Positions 8,295-15,265 of a stretch of 32,638 nucleotides of DNA are shown here, piece after piece. The stretch is from Gemmatimonadota bacterium (GTDB taxonomy: Bacteria > Gemmatimonadota > Gemmatimonadetes > Longimicrobiales > Gaopeijiaceae), in NCBI GenBank assembly GCA_007121775.1, contig SKJY01000320.1, forward strand, positions 1 to 32,638. The letters are read 5' to 3'. The translations under genes were made by a program, and so were the position numbers. Position 1 is the stretch's first letter. The number at the start of each line of letters is the position of its first letter. The notes under the pieces were generated by a model. That model saw only the letters and a program-made list of their open reading frames with translations. It ran no database searches and was not told where the DNA came from.

Positions 8295-9378
8295 GGGATT
8301 GGTCGGCCAGGGCGGGGGGAACGCCCGACGCCCAGTCGTGGGGACGGAGCATGGACACCAGGCGCATTTCAAAGCTACCGGGTTCGTACCTGACGTCGTA
8401 CTCCCACCGGGCCACGGGGGGCATGCTCATGAGCACGCTCTCGATCCTGGCGTTGGTGAGTAGCCCGAAACGGGTGCCGCGATCGTGGACCAGGTTGAAT
8501 TCCACGTAGCGGCCACGCCGGACCATCTGGAGTTCCTTTTCCCGCGGGCCCCAAGGTGTGTCCCGCCTGGCCTCCACCAGAGGACCGTACGCCGGGGCAA
8601 GGGAGAATCCGACATCCCGCACGAATGAGAAAAGTTCTTCTACCTCCATGGTACCGTCAACCTCAGTACGGAGGTTGTCGAAGAAGATGCCGCCGACACC
8701 ACGCAGTTCTCCATGACGGTGATGGATCACGAAATACTGGTCGCACCATTCCTTGAATCGACTGTAGAGAGAGGGCCCCCGCCGATCACAGACATCCTTC
8801 AGGGTGCGATGGAAATGGACGGCATCCTCGGGGAAGGGATGGGTGGGGGTCAGGTCCAGACCTCCTCCGAACCAGTGGTCCAGTCTCTCTCCATCGGGCC
8901 CTTCCAGCTCGAAGTAGCGCACATTCATATGCACGATGGGGACCATGGGGCTCACGGGATGACAGACCACGCTCACGCCGGTGGCGAAGAAGCGGATTTC
9001 CCCCTCCGGCAGGGTCCGGGAACTGAGGCGCTCCGCCTCGATCCGGTCGATGGGTCCTCCCCCGGTGTAGCGGTTCACCCCTACCTTCTCGAAGGTCTGT
9101 CCCCCGGAGAGGAGCCGGGATACACCGCTTCCGCCTCCCGGCCGGTCCCAGAGGTCCTCCCGGAAGCGTCCCCCCCGATCCGACTCCTCGAAGAAGCGGG
9201 TCAGATGATCCTGGAGCACCTCCATCCAGAGAGCCACCCGGGAGCGCAGGGGGTGGGAGTCGATGGTCCCCGTGAGGAGGGGGAACCGCCGGGTTCTGGG
9301 GAGGAGGGGGGTGTCATGGGCGATCCAGTCCGGGAAGACGGTCGCTGACGGGGTCCGGTTCAGGGGGAGTTGCTGCAT
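8260..9378 (-). CDS. hemF: Coproporphyrinogen III oxidase, oxygen-dependent
   Basis: A protein of 372 residues carrying the HemF signatures: a HPVSPMVPIVHMNVRYFE segment, DHWFGGGLDLTP, YFVIHHRHGELRGVGGIFFD, and RGRYVEFNLVHDRGTRFGL. The enzyme oxidatively decarboxylates two propionates of coproporphyrinogen III to vinyls using O2 and supplies protoporphyrinogen IX for haem and bacteriochlorophyll. Its ATG shares a base with the hemA stop (TGATG), and a GGAG lies about 7 bases upstream. The frame is open further upstream to 9639, but that Gly/Arg/His-rich stretch is just the out-of-frame hemA sequence and is rejected. The choice of the O2-requiring enzyme matches acsF and an aerobic life. Confidence 0.93.
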   Translation of the reverse strand: MQQLPLNRTPSATVFPDWIAHDTPLLPRTRRFPLLTGTIDSHPLRSRVALWMEVLQDHLTRFFEESDRGGRFREDLWDRPGGGSGVSRLLSGGQTFEKVGVNRYTGGGPIDRIEAERLSSRTLPEGEIRFFATGVSVVCHPVSPMVPIVHMNVRYFELEGPDGERLDHWFGGGLDLTPTHPFPEDAVHFHRTLKDVCDRRGPSLYSRFKEWCDQYFVIHHRHGELRGVGGIFFDNLRTEVDGTMEVEELFSFVRDVGFSLAPAYGPLVEARRDTPWGPREKELQMVRRGRYVEFNLVHDRGTRFGLLTNARIESVLMSMPPVARWEYDVRYEPGSFEMRLVSMLRPHDWASGVPPALADQSHDHNTSPPQGA

Positions 9379-10619
9379 CAATTCTCCGCGGGGCCTGCGA
9401 GGGATGGGCCGAACAGACGTTCCAGAGTGGTGGCCAGACCGATGACCTCGGCCTGGCCTATGCCCGCTTCTCGGAGGGCGATCATGGGCCGAGCCATGAC
9501 CTTGGCGGCGACGCGCCGGGCGACCCGCTCCGCCACCTCCTCCTCCTGACTGGTGTATCCCACTTCCCGACGGGTCACATCCAGTACCAACTCCCGGAGA
9601 GGCCGGAGGGCCAGACTGGCCTCCACTGTGCTCCGCCAATCCTGGAAGCTGTCCAGCTCCTCCTGGATCAACCTCTCCGCTGCGGGCACGGCCTTCCGTC
9701 TGGCCGCTTCCACCTGTCCGGCCTCGGGGTGGACATCATCCAGGTCCCGGAGCACCACTCCGGGAACGCTCCCCACGGCGGGGGCCACATTCCGGGGCAG
9801 GGCCACATCCACCAGGACCAGAGGAGTGCGGCGCCCCTCCCCGCCGGGGATGTGCCCGGGGTGGAGGATGGGCTTGGGGGCGCCAGTGGCCACGATGACC
9901 CCGCACACCTCTCCCAGGAGGAGTTCCAGATCACTGTAGGGCGACCACTCCACCCCCAGCTCACCGGCCAGATCCCGAGCCGTAGACTCGGTTCGGTTCA
10001 TGAGGACCACCCTCCGACCTCCGTCCTCCGCCAGGGTCCGTGCCGCATGGGATCCCACCTTCCCGCACCCGAGCACCATGACGGGCGATCCGGCCGGGAG
10101 GCGACGCATGAGGTACCGGGCCGCCTCCGAGCCCACGGAGCTGAGGCCAGCCATGAGCTCCGTCTCCGTTCGCACCCTCTTTCCAGTCCGGAGGGCAGTG
10201 TCGAAGAGCCGCCGGAGGTGGGTCCCGGCCCCCCCGTAACGGATGGCGTCCCGGTAGGCGGCCCGGACCTGCCCGGCGATGTGGATGTCGCCGAGCACCT
10301 GGGATTCAAGCCCACCGCAGACACGGAGGAGGTGGCGCGCCGCCGCCGTATCCCGACGCACCACGAGCCTGTGCTCCGGGGCGTCGGCCAGCCCGATGGC
10401 GTCTGCCCAGAGCGCGGCCAATCGGGCTGGGTCCGCCCCCCTCTCTCCGGTCCAGGCGTAGATCTCCGTGCGGTTGCAGGTCCGGACAACCACCAGCTCC
10501 TCCAGTTCCGTCCGGGCCATCCCCTGATAGAGCCCGGGGACCTGGTCGTCGGAGATAACCCAACGTTCCCGCTCCGAGACATTCATGGTCCGGTAGTCGA
10601 GTCCGATGGAAATCAGCAC
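9378..10619 (-). CDS. hemA: Glutamyl-tRNA reductase
   Basis: A protein of 413 residues. The catalytic cysteine is C48 in VVVRTCNRTEIYA. GGLESQVLGDIHIAGQVRAAY near 108-128 is the glutamyl-tRNA-binding signature, GCGKVGSHAA near 190 is the NADPH-binding loop, and the C-terminal helical dimerisation domain follows. The enzyme reduces glutamyl-tRNA to glutamate-1-semialdehyde, the first committed step of the C5 tetrapyrrole pathway. This differs from alphaproteobacterial phototrophs, where hemA denotes 5-aminolevulinate synthase. The start is a GTG at 10619 with GGAGG (10626-10630, complement) 6 bases upstream; it overlaps the end of the crtE gene by 7 bases. An in-frame ATG at 10676 lies inside crtE and has a poor N-terminus. 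Co-transcription with bchG/bchP would tie precursor supply to pigment demand. Confidence 0.93.
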   Translation of the reverse strand: MLISIGLDYRTMNVSERERWVISDDQVPGLYQGMARTELEELVVVRTCNRTEIYAWTGERGADPARLAALWADAIGLADAPEHRLVVRRDTAAARHLLRVCGGLESQVLGDIHIAGQVRAAYRDAIRYGGAGTHLRRLFDTALRTGKRVRTETELMAGLSSVGSEAARYLMRRLPAGSPVMVLGCGKVGSHAARTLAEDGGRRVVLMNRTESTARDLAGELGVEWSPYSDLELLLGEVCGVIVATGAPKPILHPGHIPGGEGRRTPLVLVDVALPRNVAPAVGSVPGVVLRDLDDVHPEAGQVEAARRKAVPAAERLIQEELDSFQDWRSTVEASLALRPLRELVLDVTRREVGYTSQEEEVAERVARRVAAKVMARPMIALREAGIGQAEVIGLATTLERLFGPSLAGPAEN

Positions 10620-11554
10620 GGAAGACCTCCAGGTTGTAGTCGGGGCGTCTGCCCTGGCGCTCCCACGATTCTGCACCCCAGTCCCGCCAGGAGGGCCAGC
10701 CCTTCCGACGAGATCCCCGGCGCCTCCTCCAGACGGCGGCGGGCGCGGCCTAGTAGACGGATGGACTGAGCGGCCGGTCGCCGGCCGCCGGGGGCCTTCC
10801 CCAGCGCCGCGTCCTCATCCAGATCCCGGGCATCATCAGCCAGTTGGTAGGCCCATCCCAGGTCCTCTCCGAAGCGCCAGAGGGCCTCTCGGGTGGTGTC
10901 GGCGGCGCCTGCGGCGGTGGCTCCGCCCCAGACGGCGAAGGCCGCCAGGTCGGTAGTCTTCCGGCGGTGGAGCCGCCGGTGGCAGCCACCCTTGCGGAAG
11001 GTACCAAGGAGGTCCACCGCCTGGCCTCCCGCCATTCCGGAGAGACCGAAGCACCGTCCCCAGACCCCGGCCATCTCCCCACCGCCCTGGCGCGACCGGC
11101 CCAGGAGCTCGGCGCTCCTGGCCAGGAGGCCGATGGAGAGGAGAATGGCTCCGGAGAGCCCCACCTGCCGATGGGTGGCGGAGGTGCCCCGGCGCTGATC
11201 GGCATCGTCCATACAGGGAAGATCGTCCAGAACCAGGGAGGCTGTGTGGGTCAACTCCACCGCCACCGCCACTCCCAGGGCATCTTCCAGGTCCCCGCCA
11301 CAGGCCCGGGCCGCGGCCAGCGCCAGGAGAGGCCGCCAGCGGCGTCCGCCGCCATGGGGGATCCCCACTGCATGTCGCAGGGCGTCCTCCAACCCGGTGG
11401 GGAGTCCGGCGTGGTGGAGGGTGGAGTGATATAGCTCCCGTTCCAGGAGGGGGATGACCTCTCCCGGAAAGGAATCGGCCAGGTCCAGACCGTTGGGAGA
11501 TCGTGCCCTCGAGGGTTTCCGGACCCCCGGGGGTTTCTCGATGAGCGCGCTCAT
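10613..11554 (-). CDS. crtE: Polyprenyl diphosphate synthase, probably GGPP synthase
   Basis: A protein of 313 residues of the type-II bacterial prenyl synthase family. The first aspartate-rich motif is DDLPCMD (110-116) followed by RRG; the second is ADDARD (239-244), where the usual hydrophobic residue after DD is replaced by Ala-Arg. GGGRRWRPLLALAAA (68-82) is the substrate-binding GGKRLRP equivalent. KTT (199-201) replaces the usual KTG. Alanine lies five residues before the first motif, suggesting a C20 product. Placed between bchP and hemA, it most likely makes GGPP for esterification of bacteriochlorophyllide by BchG. FPP synthase (ispA) is the main alternative. It starts with an ATGA overlap from bchP. 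Confidence 0.8.
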   Translation of the reverse strand: MSALIEKPPGVRKPSRARSPNGLDLADSFPGEVIPLLERELYHSTLHHAGLPTGLEDALRHAVGIPHGGGRRWRPLLALAAARACGGDLEDALGVAVAVELTHTASLVLDDLPCMDDADQRRGTSATHRQVGLSGAILLSIGLLARSAELLGRSRQGGGEMAGVWGRCFGLSGMAGGQAVDLLGTFRKGGCHRRLHRRKTTDLAAFAVWGGATAAGAADTTREALWRFGEDLGWAYQLADDARDLDEDAALGKAPGGRRPAAQSIRLLGRARRRLEEAPGISSEGLALLAGLGCRIVGAPGQTPRLQPGGLPC

Positions 11555-12738
11555 GCCGGTACCAGTCCCGTGAGGTGGCCCAGATTCTTGAAGAAGATCC
11601 GGGCGTGAGCGAGGGGGCGGGCCTTCACCAGCTCCTTCTGCATGTAGCCCTCGAAGGTGAGCTCCTGGACATCCCGGTCCCGGCAGATGGCGACGAACCG
11701 CTCCCTGCGCGCGTCGTCCGTGTACCAGAACCGCTGCATGAGGCCCAGGACCCAGAAGACCTGCCCATGGGTCTTGAGAAAGCGCTTGCGAGCCTGCGCC
11801 AGGATCCGCGCGTCGCCGGTGCGAAGGGCCTCGTCGCCCACATCGGCCGCCAGGCGTCCACCGGTCATGGCGTAGAAGATCCCTTCCCCGGAAGAGGGCG
11901 CCACCACACCGGCGGCGTCCCCGGCCAGGATGACATCCCGGCCATTCTCCCAGCGGGGGAGGGGCTTGAGGGGGATGGGGGCCCCTTCCTTGCGGATGGT
12001 CTGCGCAGTGGCCAGTCCGGTCTGCTCCCGCAGGTCGGAGATGGCGCTACGCATGTCGAAGCCCCGGATGGAGGTGCCGGTACCCACCGAGGTGGTGTGG
12101 CCGTGGGGGAAGACCCAGGCGTAGAAGTCCGGAGAGAGGGTCGAGCGGTAGTAGACGTCGCATCGCTGGGGCGCAAAGGCCTCGGAGGTCTCCGCCGGTG
12201 ACTCGATGATCTCGTGGTAGGCGAAGACGAACTTCCCTTGGTCCGAGTCAGGGATCTCTTGCCTGGCCACCTGTGAGAGGGCCCCGTCGGCTCCCACCAC
12301 CAGGCGGGCGCCAAGGGAGCGCTCCTCGCCGCCACGGCTCGAGCCGGCGGTGTAGCGCACCACGGCCGACCCATCCTTCTGACGCTCGATGGACTTGAAG
12401 CTTCCGGTGATCCGGGTGGCCCCTGCGGAGGCGGCGCGGGTGCGTAGCCATTCGTCGAAGGGACCCCGGTCCACCATACCCACGAATCCATCTCCCACCG
12501 GGATGTCCACCTTCTCACCACGAGGGGACAGGATCCGAGCGGTGTCCACCTGGTTCACAAGGATGGACTCGGGGACGTCGAAGGCCTCCATGAGGCGGGG
12601 AGGCACGGCGCCGCCGCACGGTTTCACCCGGCCGGCCCGGTCCAGGAGGACCACGTCGTGCCCCTTCTGCGCGAGCTCATGGGCCGCGGTGGCACCTGCA
12701 GGACCTCCTCCAACGACAACGACGTCGACCTTCTTCAT
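11551..12738 (-). CDS. bchP: Geranylgeranyl (bacterio)chlorophyll reductase
   Basis: A 395-residue flavoprotein. The N-terminal Rossmann dinucleotide motif is DVVVVGGGPAGATAAHELA (residues 5-23), then KPCGGAVPPRL typical of geranylgeranyl reductases, GARLVVGADGALSQVAR in the middle, and DVILAGDAAGVVAPSSGEGI as the second FAD motif. BchP reduces three double bonds of the geranylgeranyl tail to phytyl, using NADPH, at the membrane. A strong GGAGGAGAGATC precedes the ATG. It overlaps the upstream 66-codon orf by ATGA and the downstream crtE by ATGA. The order bchG - bch2 - bchP is conserved in purple bacteria. Confidence 0.93.
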   Translation of the reverse strand: MKKVDVVVVGGGPAGATAAHELAQKGHDVVLLDRAGRVKPCGGAVPPRLMEAFDVPESILVNQVDTARILSPRGEKVDIPVGDGFVGMVDRGPFDEWLRTRAASAGATRITGSFKSIERQKDGSAVVRYTAGSSRGGEERSLGARLVVGADGALSQVARQEIPDSDQGKFVFAYHEIIESPAETSEAFAPQRCDVYYRSTLSPDFYAWVFPHGHTTSVGTGTSIRGFDMRSAISDLREQTGLATAQTIRKEGAPIPLKPLPRWENGRDVILAGDAAGVVAPSSGEGIFYAMTGGRLAADVGDEALRTGDARILAQARKRFLKTHGQVFWVLGLMQRFWYTDDARRERFVAICRDRDVQELTFEGYMQKELVKARPLAHARIFFKNLGHLTGLVPA

Positions 12739-12935
12739 GATCTCTCCTCCGGTTCCGGCTGCAGTCCATACGGGCTGGCGAAGTCCCAGCTAGGGGACGG
12801 GGTCTTCCATGCTTCTCCGGCGAGTGTGGTGTCGCCGGAGCTTGATGCTGGTTTCCGCTCCCGAACGTCTCGATCGGGGTGCGAGCGGACCCGGGACTTC
12901 CCGGGCTCGGAAGGGGCAGGGAGCCGGGAAGACAT
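12735..12935 (-). CDS. Small 66-residue orf between bch2 and bchP, unknown function
   Basis: This short reading frame exactly fills the space between bch2 and bchP. Its ATG shares a base with the bch2 stop (TGATG), a GGAG lies about 8 bases upstream, and its TGA overlaps the bchP ATG (ATGA). The product is hydrophilic, with no signal peptide or membrane helix: an N-terminal basic, Ser/Pro-rich half (SRLPAPSEPGKSRVRSHPDR) and a C-terminal half with three aromatic positions around WKTPSPSWDFASPYG. About 70% of third codon positions are G or C, somewhat below neighbouring genes, which weakens the case. I recognise no family. It could be a small assembly or pigment-enzyme partner, or merely a coupling device that carries ribosomes to bchP. 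Confidence 0.45.
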   Translation of the reverse strand: MSSRLPAPSEPGKSRVRSHPDRDVRERKPASSSGDTTLAGEAWKTPSPSWDFASPYGLQPEPEERS

Positions 12936-14299
12936 CAGCCGGGCTCCGAGAGGGCCAGGCCGCGGGCCATGGCCGCCTTGTTCGTCATGGCCTCACCGCC
13001 GGCGGGGCGGGGTGAGGTGCTGGGCATTCCCAGGATGATCCAGGCCGCCACCACGAAGAGCACACCCTCGAGGATGAAGACCAGGACGTACCCCAGGGTG
13101 GGAGAGCCCAGGACGGTACGGGCCACATCGGAGAGGATCGCGCCCATGAGACCGCCGGTTCCATAGGCGATTGCCTGGGAGGCGCCCCAGAATCCCATGC
13201 GAAGCCCGGCTCCTCCCACCTTCCCCCGGACCGTCAGCCCCATCATGGCGCCGATGGCTGCTACGGCGAACACCCCGTTGGCCACACCCAGGGCGAAGAC
13301 GAAGAACTTCATTCCCTCCGTCCACCCCAGGACCGGCATGAAGGCCAGTCCCCCCAGGGCTACAGCCGAACCAACGCAACCGGCGGCGGCCCACCGGGTC
13401 AGGGTGCCGAACCGGGAGGCCCCGAAGGCCCCCAGCGCCATCCCCAGGAGTGCTCCGCCGTGCTGCATCCCCGCCACCCGGGTTGACTCGCCGGGGGTCA
13501 TGCCGAAGACGGAGCCGGCGAAGGGCTCCAGGATGATCTCCTGAGCCGAATAGGCCATCATGGCCACGAAGATGAAAGTGGCGAATCGGCGGGATTGGGG
13601 GTCACTCCACATGGCACCGAAGGCTTCCTTGAAGGAGACATCCTCCCGCTGGCTTCCCCCGGTGCCCCGGAAGGCATCCACCACGATCCCGTCCCGGCGT
13701 CCCCACACCGCCACCAGGGTCATGACCATGGCCGCGCCGCAGACCCCCGCCGTCACCGCCACCATGCGGCCGTAGGAGAAGGGATCCAGGAGGAAGCCGG
13801 CGATCATGGCCGTGGCGATCATCCCGGCGATCATCATGATCCAGGTCAGGGCCGCCGCACCCGCCATCCGCCGTTCATCCACCCGTTCCGCCAGATAGGC
13901 CAGGAAGGGGGTGGAAGAGGCGCTGATCCCGAAGCCCAGGAAGAAGAAGGCTAGAACTGCGGCGCTGATTCCCATCGCCGTGCTGGTCTCCATCAGGGCC
14001 GTGGCCGCCGCTGCTCCGATCCCGGCCAGTACCACGATGCCCATCCCACCCACGATCCAGGTGATTCGCTTCCCATCGGTGTCCGAGCGGAACCCCAGGC
14101 GGGGACGGAGGAGCTGCACGGCGAAGTGAAGCGCCACCAGGGCGCCGGGAACCGCTGCCGCCAACCCCAACTCCACCACCATCACCCTGTTCAGGGTGGA
14201 GGTCATGATGACCATGATGGAGCCGATGGAGACCTGGATCAGAGCCAGACGAGCGATGCTCGGCCAGCTCAGCCCACGAATGGCAGCCGTACCCTTCAT
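12935..14299 (-). CDS. bch2: PucC/LhaA-family transporter-like protein next to bchG (Bch2/ORF428 position)
   Basis: A 454-residue, 12-helix membrane protein of the bacteriochlorophyll-delivery branch of the major facilitator superfamily. Family features include QVSIGSIMVIMTSTLNRVMVVE in the first helix, RPRLGFRSDTD after helix 2, FGISASSTPFLAYLAERVDE in the fourth to fifth helix region, and MQHGGALLGMALGAFGASRFG in the second half. Paralogues (PucC, LhaA, Bch2) help deliver pigments and assemble light-harvesting complexes. The position between bchG and bchP matches Bch2 (ORF428) of Rhodobacter, which is why I use that name; sequence alone does not separate the paralogues. It starts with an ATGA overlap from bchG. 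A second paralogue is at 27007. Confidence 0.85.
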   Translation of the reverse strand: MKGTAAIRGLSWPSIARLALIQVSIGSIMVIMTSTLNRVMVVELGLAAAVPGALVALHFAVQLLRPRLGFRSDTDGKRITWIVGGMGIVVLAGIGAAAATALMETSTAMGISAAVLAFFFLGFGISASSTPFLAYLAERVDERRMAGAAALTWIMMIAGMIATAMIAGFLLDPFSYGRMVAVTAGVCGAAMVMTLVAVWGRRDGIVVDAFRGTGGSQREDVSFKEAFGAMWSDPQSRRFATFIFVAMMAYSAQEIILEPFAGSVFGMTPGESTRVAGMQHGGALLGMALGAFGASRFGTLTRWAAAGCVGSAVALGGLAFMPVLGWTEGMKFFVFALGVANGVFAVAAIGAMMGLTVRGKVGGAGLRMGFWGASQAIAYGTGGLMGAILSDVARTVLGSPTLGYVLVFILEGVLFVVAAWIILGMPSTSPRPAGGEAMTNKAAMARGLALSEPG

Positions 14300-15147
14300 A
14301 CTCCCCCCCTCAGAGCGAATGCGGTGACCATCATGCCCGAGACGTAGAGCGGCACGCCCAGGGCGCTGAGCCAGAGGGCCCGTTCCCGGGGCATAGCCAG
14401 GAAGCGGGCCATCATGGGGATCTGCACCAGCAGGAGGGCAGCTACCGCCAGGGCGTGGGCGGGCCGGTCCCAGAAGAGGAGGAGGCCCACCACAACCAAC
14501 TGCGCCGTCACCATGACCACGGAGGCCACCCAGGCGGCCCTCTGCGGCCCCAGACGGGCCGGAAGGGAGCGGATCCCCACCCGGAGATCCCCCTCAATGG
14601 CCTTGAAGTCATTCAACGTCATGATCCCATGAGCTCCCAGACTGTAGATCAGGGCCACCAGCAGGATCTCCCCGGAAGGAAGCGCCCCCCCCAGAAGGAC
14701 GGCGGCCCCGGTCACCCAGGCCAGCCCCTCGTAGGAGATCCCCACCGCCAGATTGCCCACCCATCCGTTCTCCTTGAAGCGGAAGGGCGGAGCCGAGTAT
14801 CCCCAGGCCAGCGCCAGGGCCAGGAGAGTGGCTATGAACCCCCAGGTTCCCAGGAACCACCCCGCTCCAGCAGAGACCAGACTCCACCCGATGGCCAGCC
14901 AGAGCCCCCATCGCCCGGGGATCCGCCCACTGGGGATAGGCCGATTCGGCTCGTTGATCCGATCCACATGTCGATCGAACCAGTCGTTGACGGCCTGACT
15001 GCTGGCACAGACCAGCGGACCAGCCACCACGATCCCCAAAAGTGTGATATGCCATCGATTTCCAAGCGGTATGCCCGATGAGACCGCTCCGCAGAGGAAC
15101 GCCCACATGGGCGGGAACCAGGTCACGGGCTTGAAGAGCTCCAGCAC
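14296..15147 (-). CDS. bchG: Bacteriochlorophyll a synthase (geranylgeranyl transferase)
   Basis: A UbiA-type membrane prenyltransferase of 283 residues from the chosen GTG. It opens with the family-specific FKPVTWFPPMWAFLCG, and the prenyl-diphosphate site is NDWFDRHVDRINEPNRPIP (about 54-72); a second aspartate site lies in the HGIMTLNDFKAIEGD region. BchG esterifies bacteriochlorophyllide a with geranylgeranyl diphosphate. The frame is open up to a TTG at 15213, but that triplet is the -35 box and lies within a PpsR-type site, so it would be upstream of the predicted transcript start. The GTG at 15147 has a GGAG 9 bases upstream. It is the first gene of a fully overlapping operon reaching ppsA. 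Confidence 0.9.
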   Translation of the reverse strand: MLELFKPVTWFPPMWAFLCGAVSSGIPLGNRWHITLLGIVVAGPLVCASSQAVNDWFDRHVDRINEPNRPIPSGRIPGRWGLWLAIGWSLVSAGAGWFLGTWGFIATLLALALAWGYSAPPFRFKENGWVGNLAVGISYEGLAWVTGAAVLLGGALPSGEILLVALIYSLGAHGIMTLNDFKAIEGDLRVGIRSLPARLGPQRAAWVASVVMVTAQLVVVGLLLFWDRPAHALAVAALLLVQIPMMARFLAMPRERALWLSALGVPLYVSGMMVTAFALRGGV

Positions 15148-15181
15148 CGCACTCGGCTCCGGAAGCTCCCTGCCCTCCGAG

Positions 15182-15225
15182 TGTAATTTTGGGATGACGG
15201 AATGGTCTGTCAAGAAATTTAGACA
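15182..15225 (-). promoter_or_regulatory. bchG operon promoter with two PpsR/CrtJ-type boxes 8 bp apart
   Basis: On the plus strand, TGT-N12-ACA is perfect at 15208-15225 (TGTCAAGAAATTTAGACA), and a second box TGT-N12-ACG is at 15182-15199. The gap between them is 8 bp, the spacing described for tandem CrtJ/PpsR sites. On the minus strand, TTGACA (15208-15213) forms the -35 element inside the first box, and CAAAAT (15186-15191, 16-base spacer) is the best -10, inside the second box. Repressor occupying both boxes would therefore cover both promoter elements. Confidence 0.75.
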
Positions 15226-15234
15226 CTCAGGGTC

Positions 15235-15263
15235 AAAAAAAAGTCTCCCCGGTCCTGCGGGAG
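15235..15263 (-). terminator. Intrinsic terminator of the aerR-ppsR unit
   Basis: Just past the ppsR stop, on the minus strand, CTCCC (15259-15263) pairs with GGGAG (15245-15249) around a 9-base loop, followed by AC and a run of eight T (15235-15242). It separates ppsR transcription from the bchG promoter immediately downstream. Confidence 0.65.
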
Positions 15264-15265
15264 GG

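Noticed and set aside
6267..8393. A 708-codon open frame on the plus strand opposite ppsA
   Set aside because: It mirrors the coding frame of ppsA in high-GC DNA, and its translation is rich in Gly/His/Leu/Arg with no domain; ppsA has clear motifs throughout.
9379..9639. N-terminal extension of hemF to 9639
   Set aside because: The extension is Gly/His/Arg-rich out-of-frame hemA sequence; the ATG at 9378 has a GGAG site and matches the family start.
15147..15213. TTG at 15213 as the bchG start
   Set aside because: That TTG is part of a TTGACA -35 element inside a PpsR-type box, has no ribosome site, and would precede the predicted transcript start.
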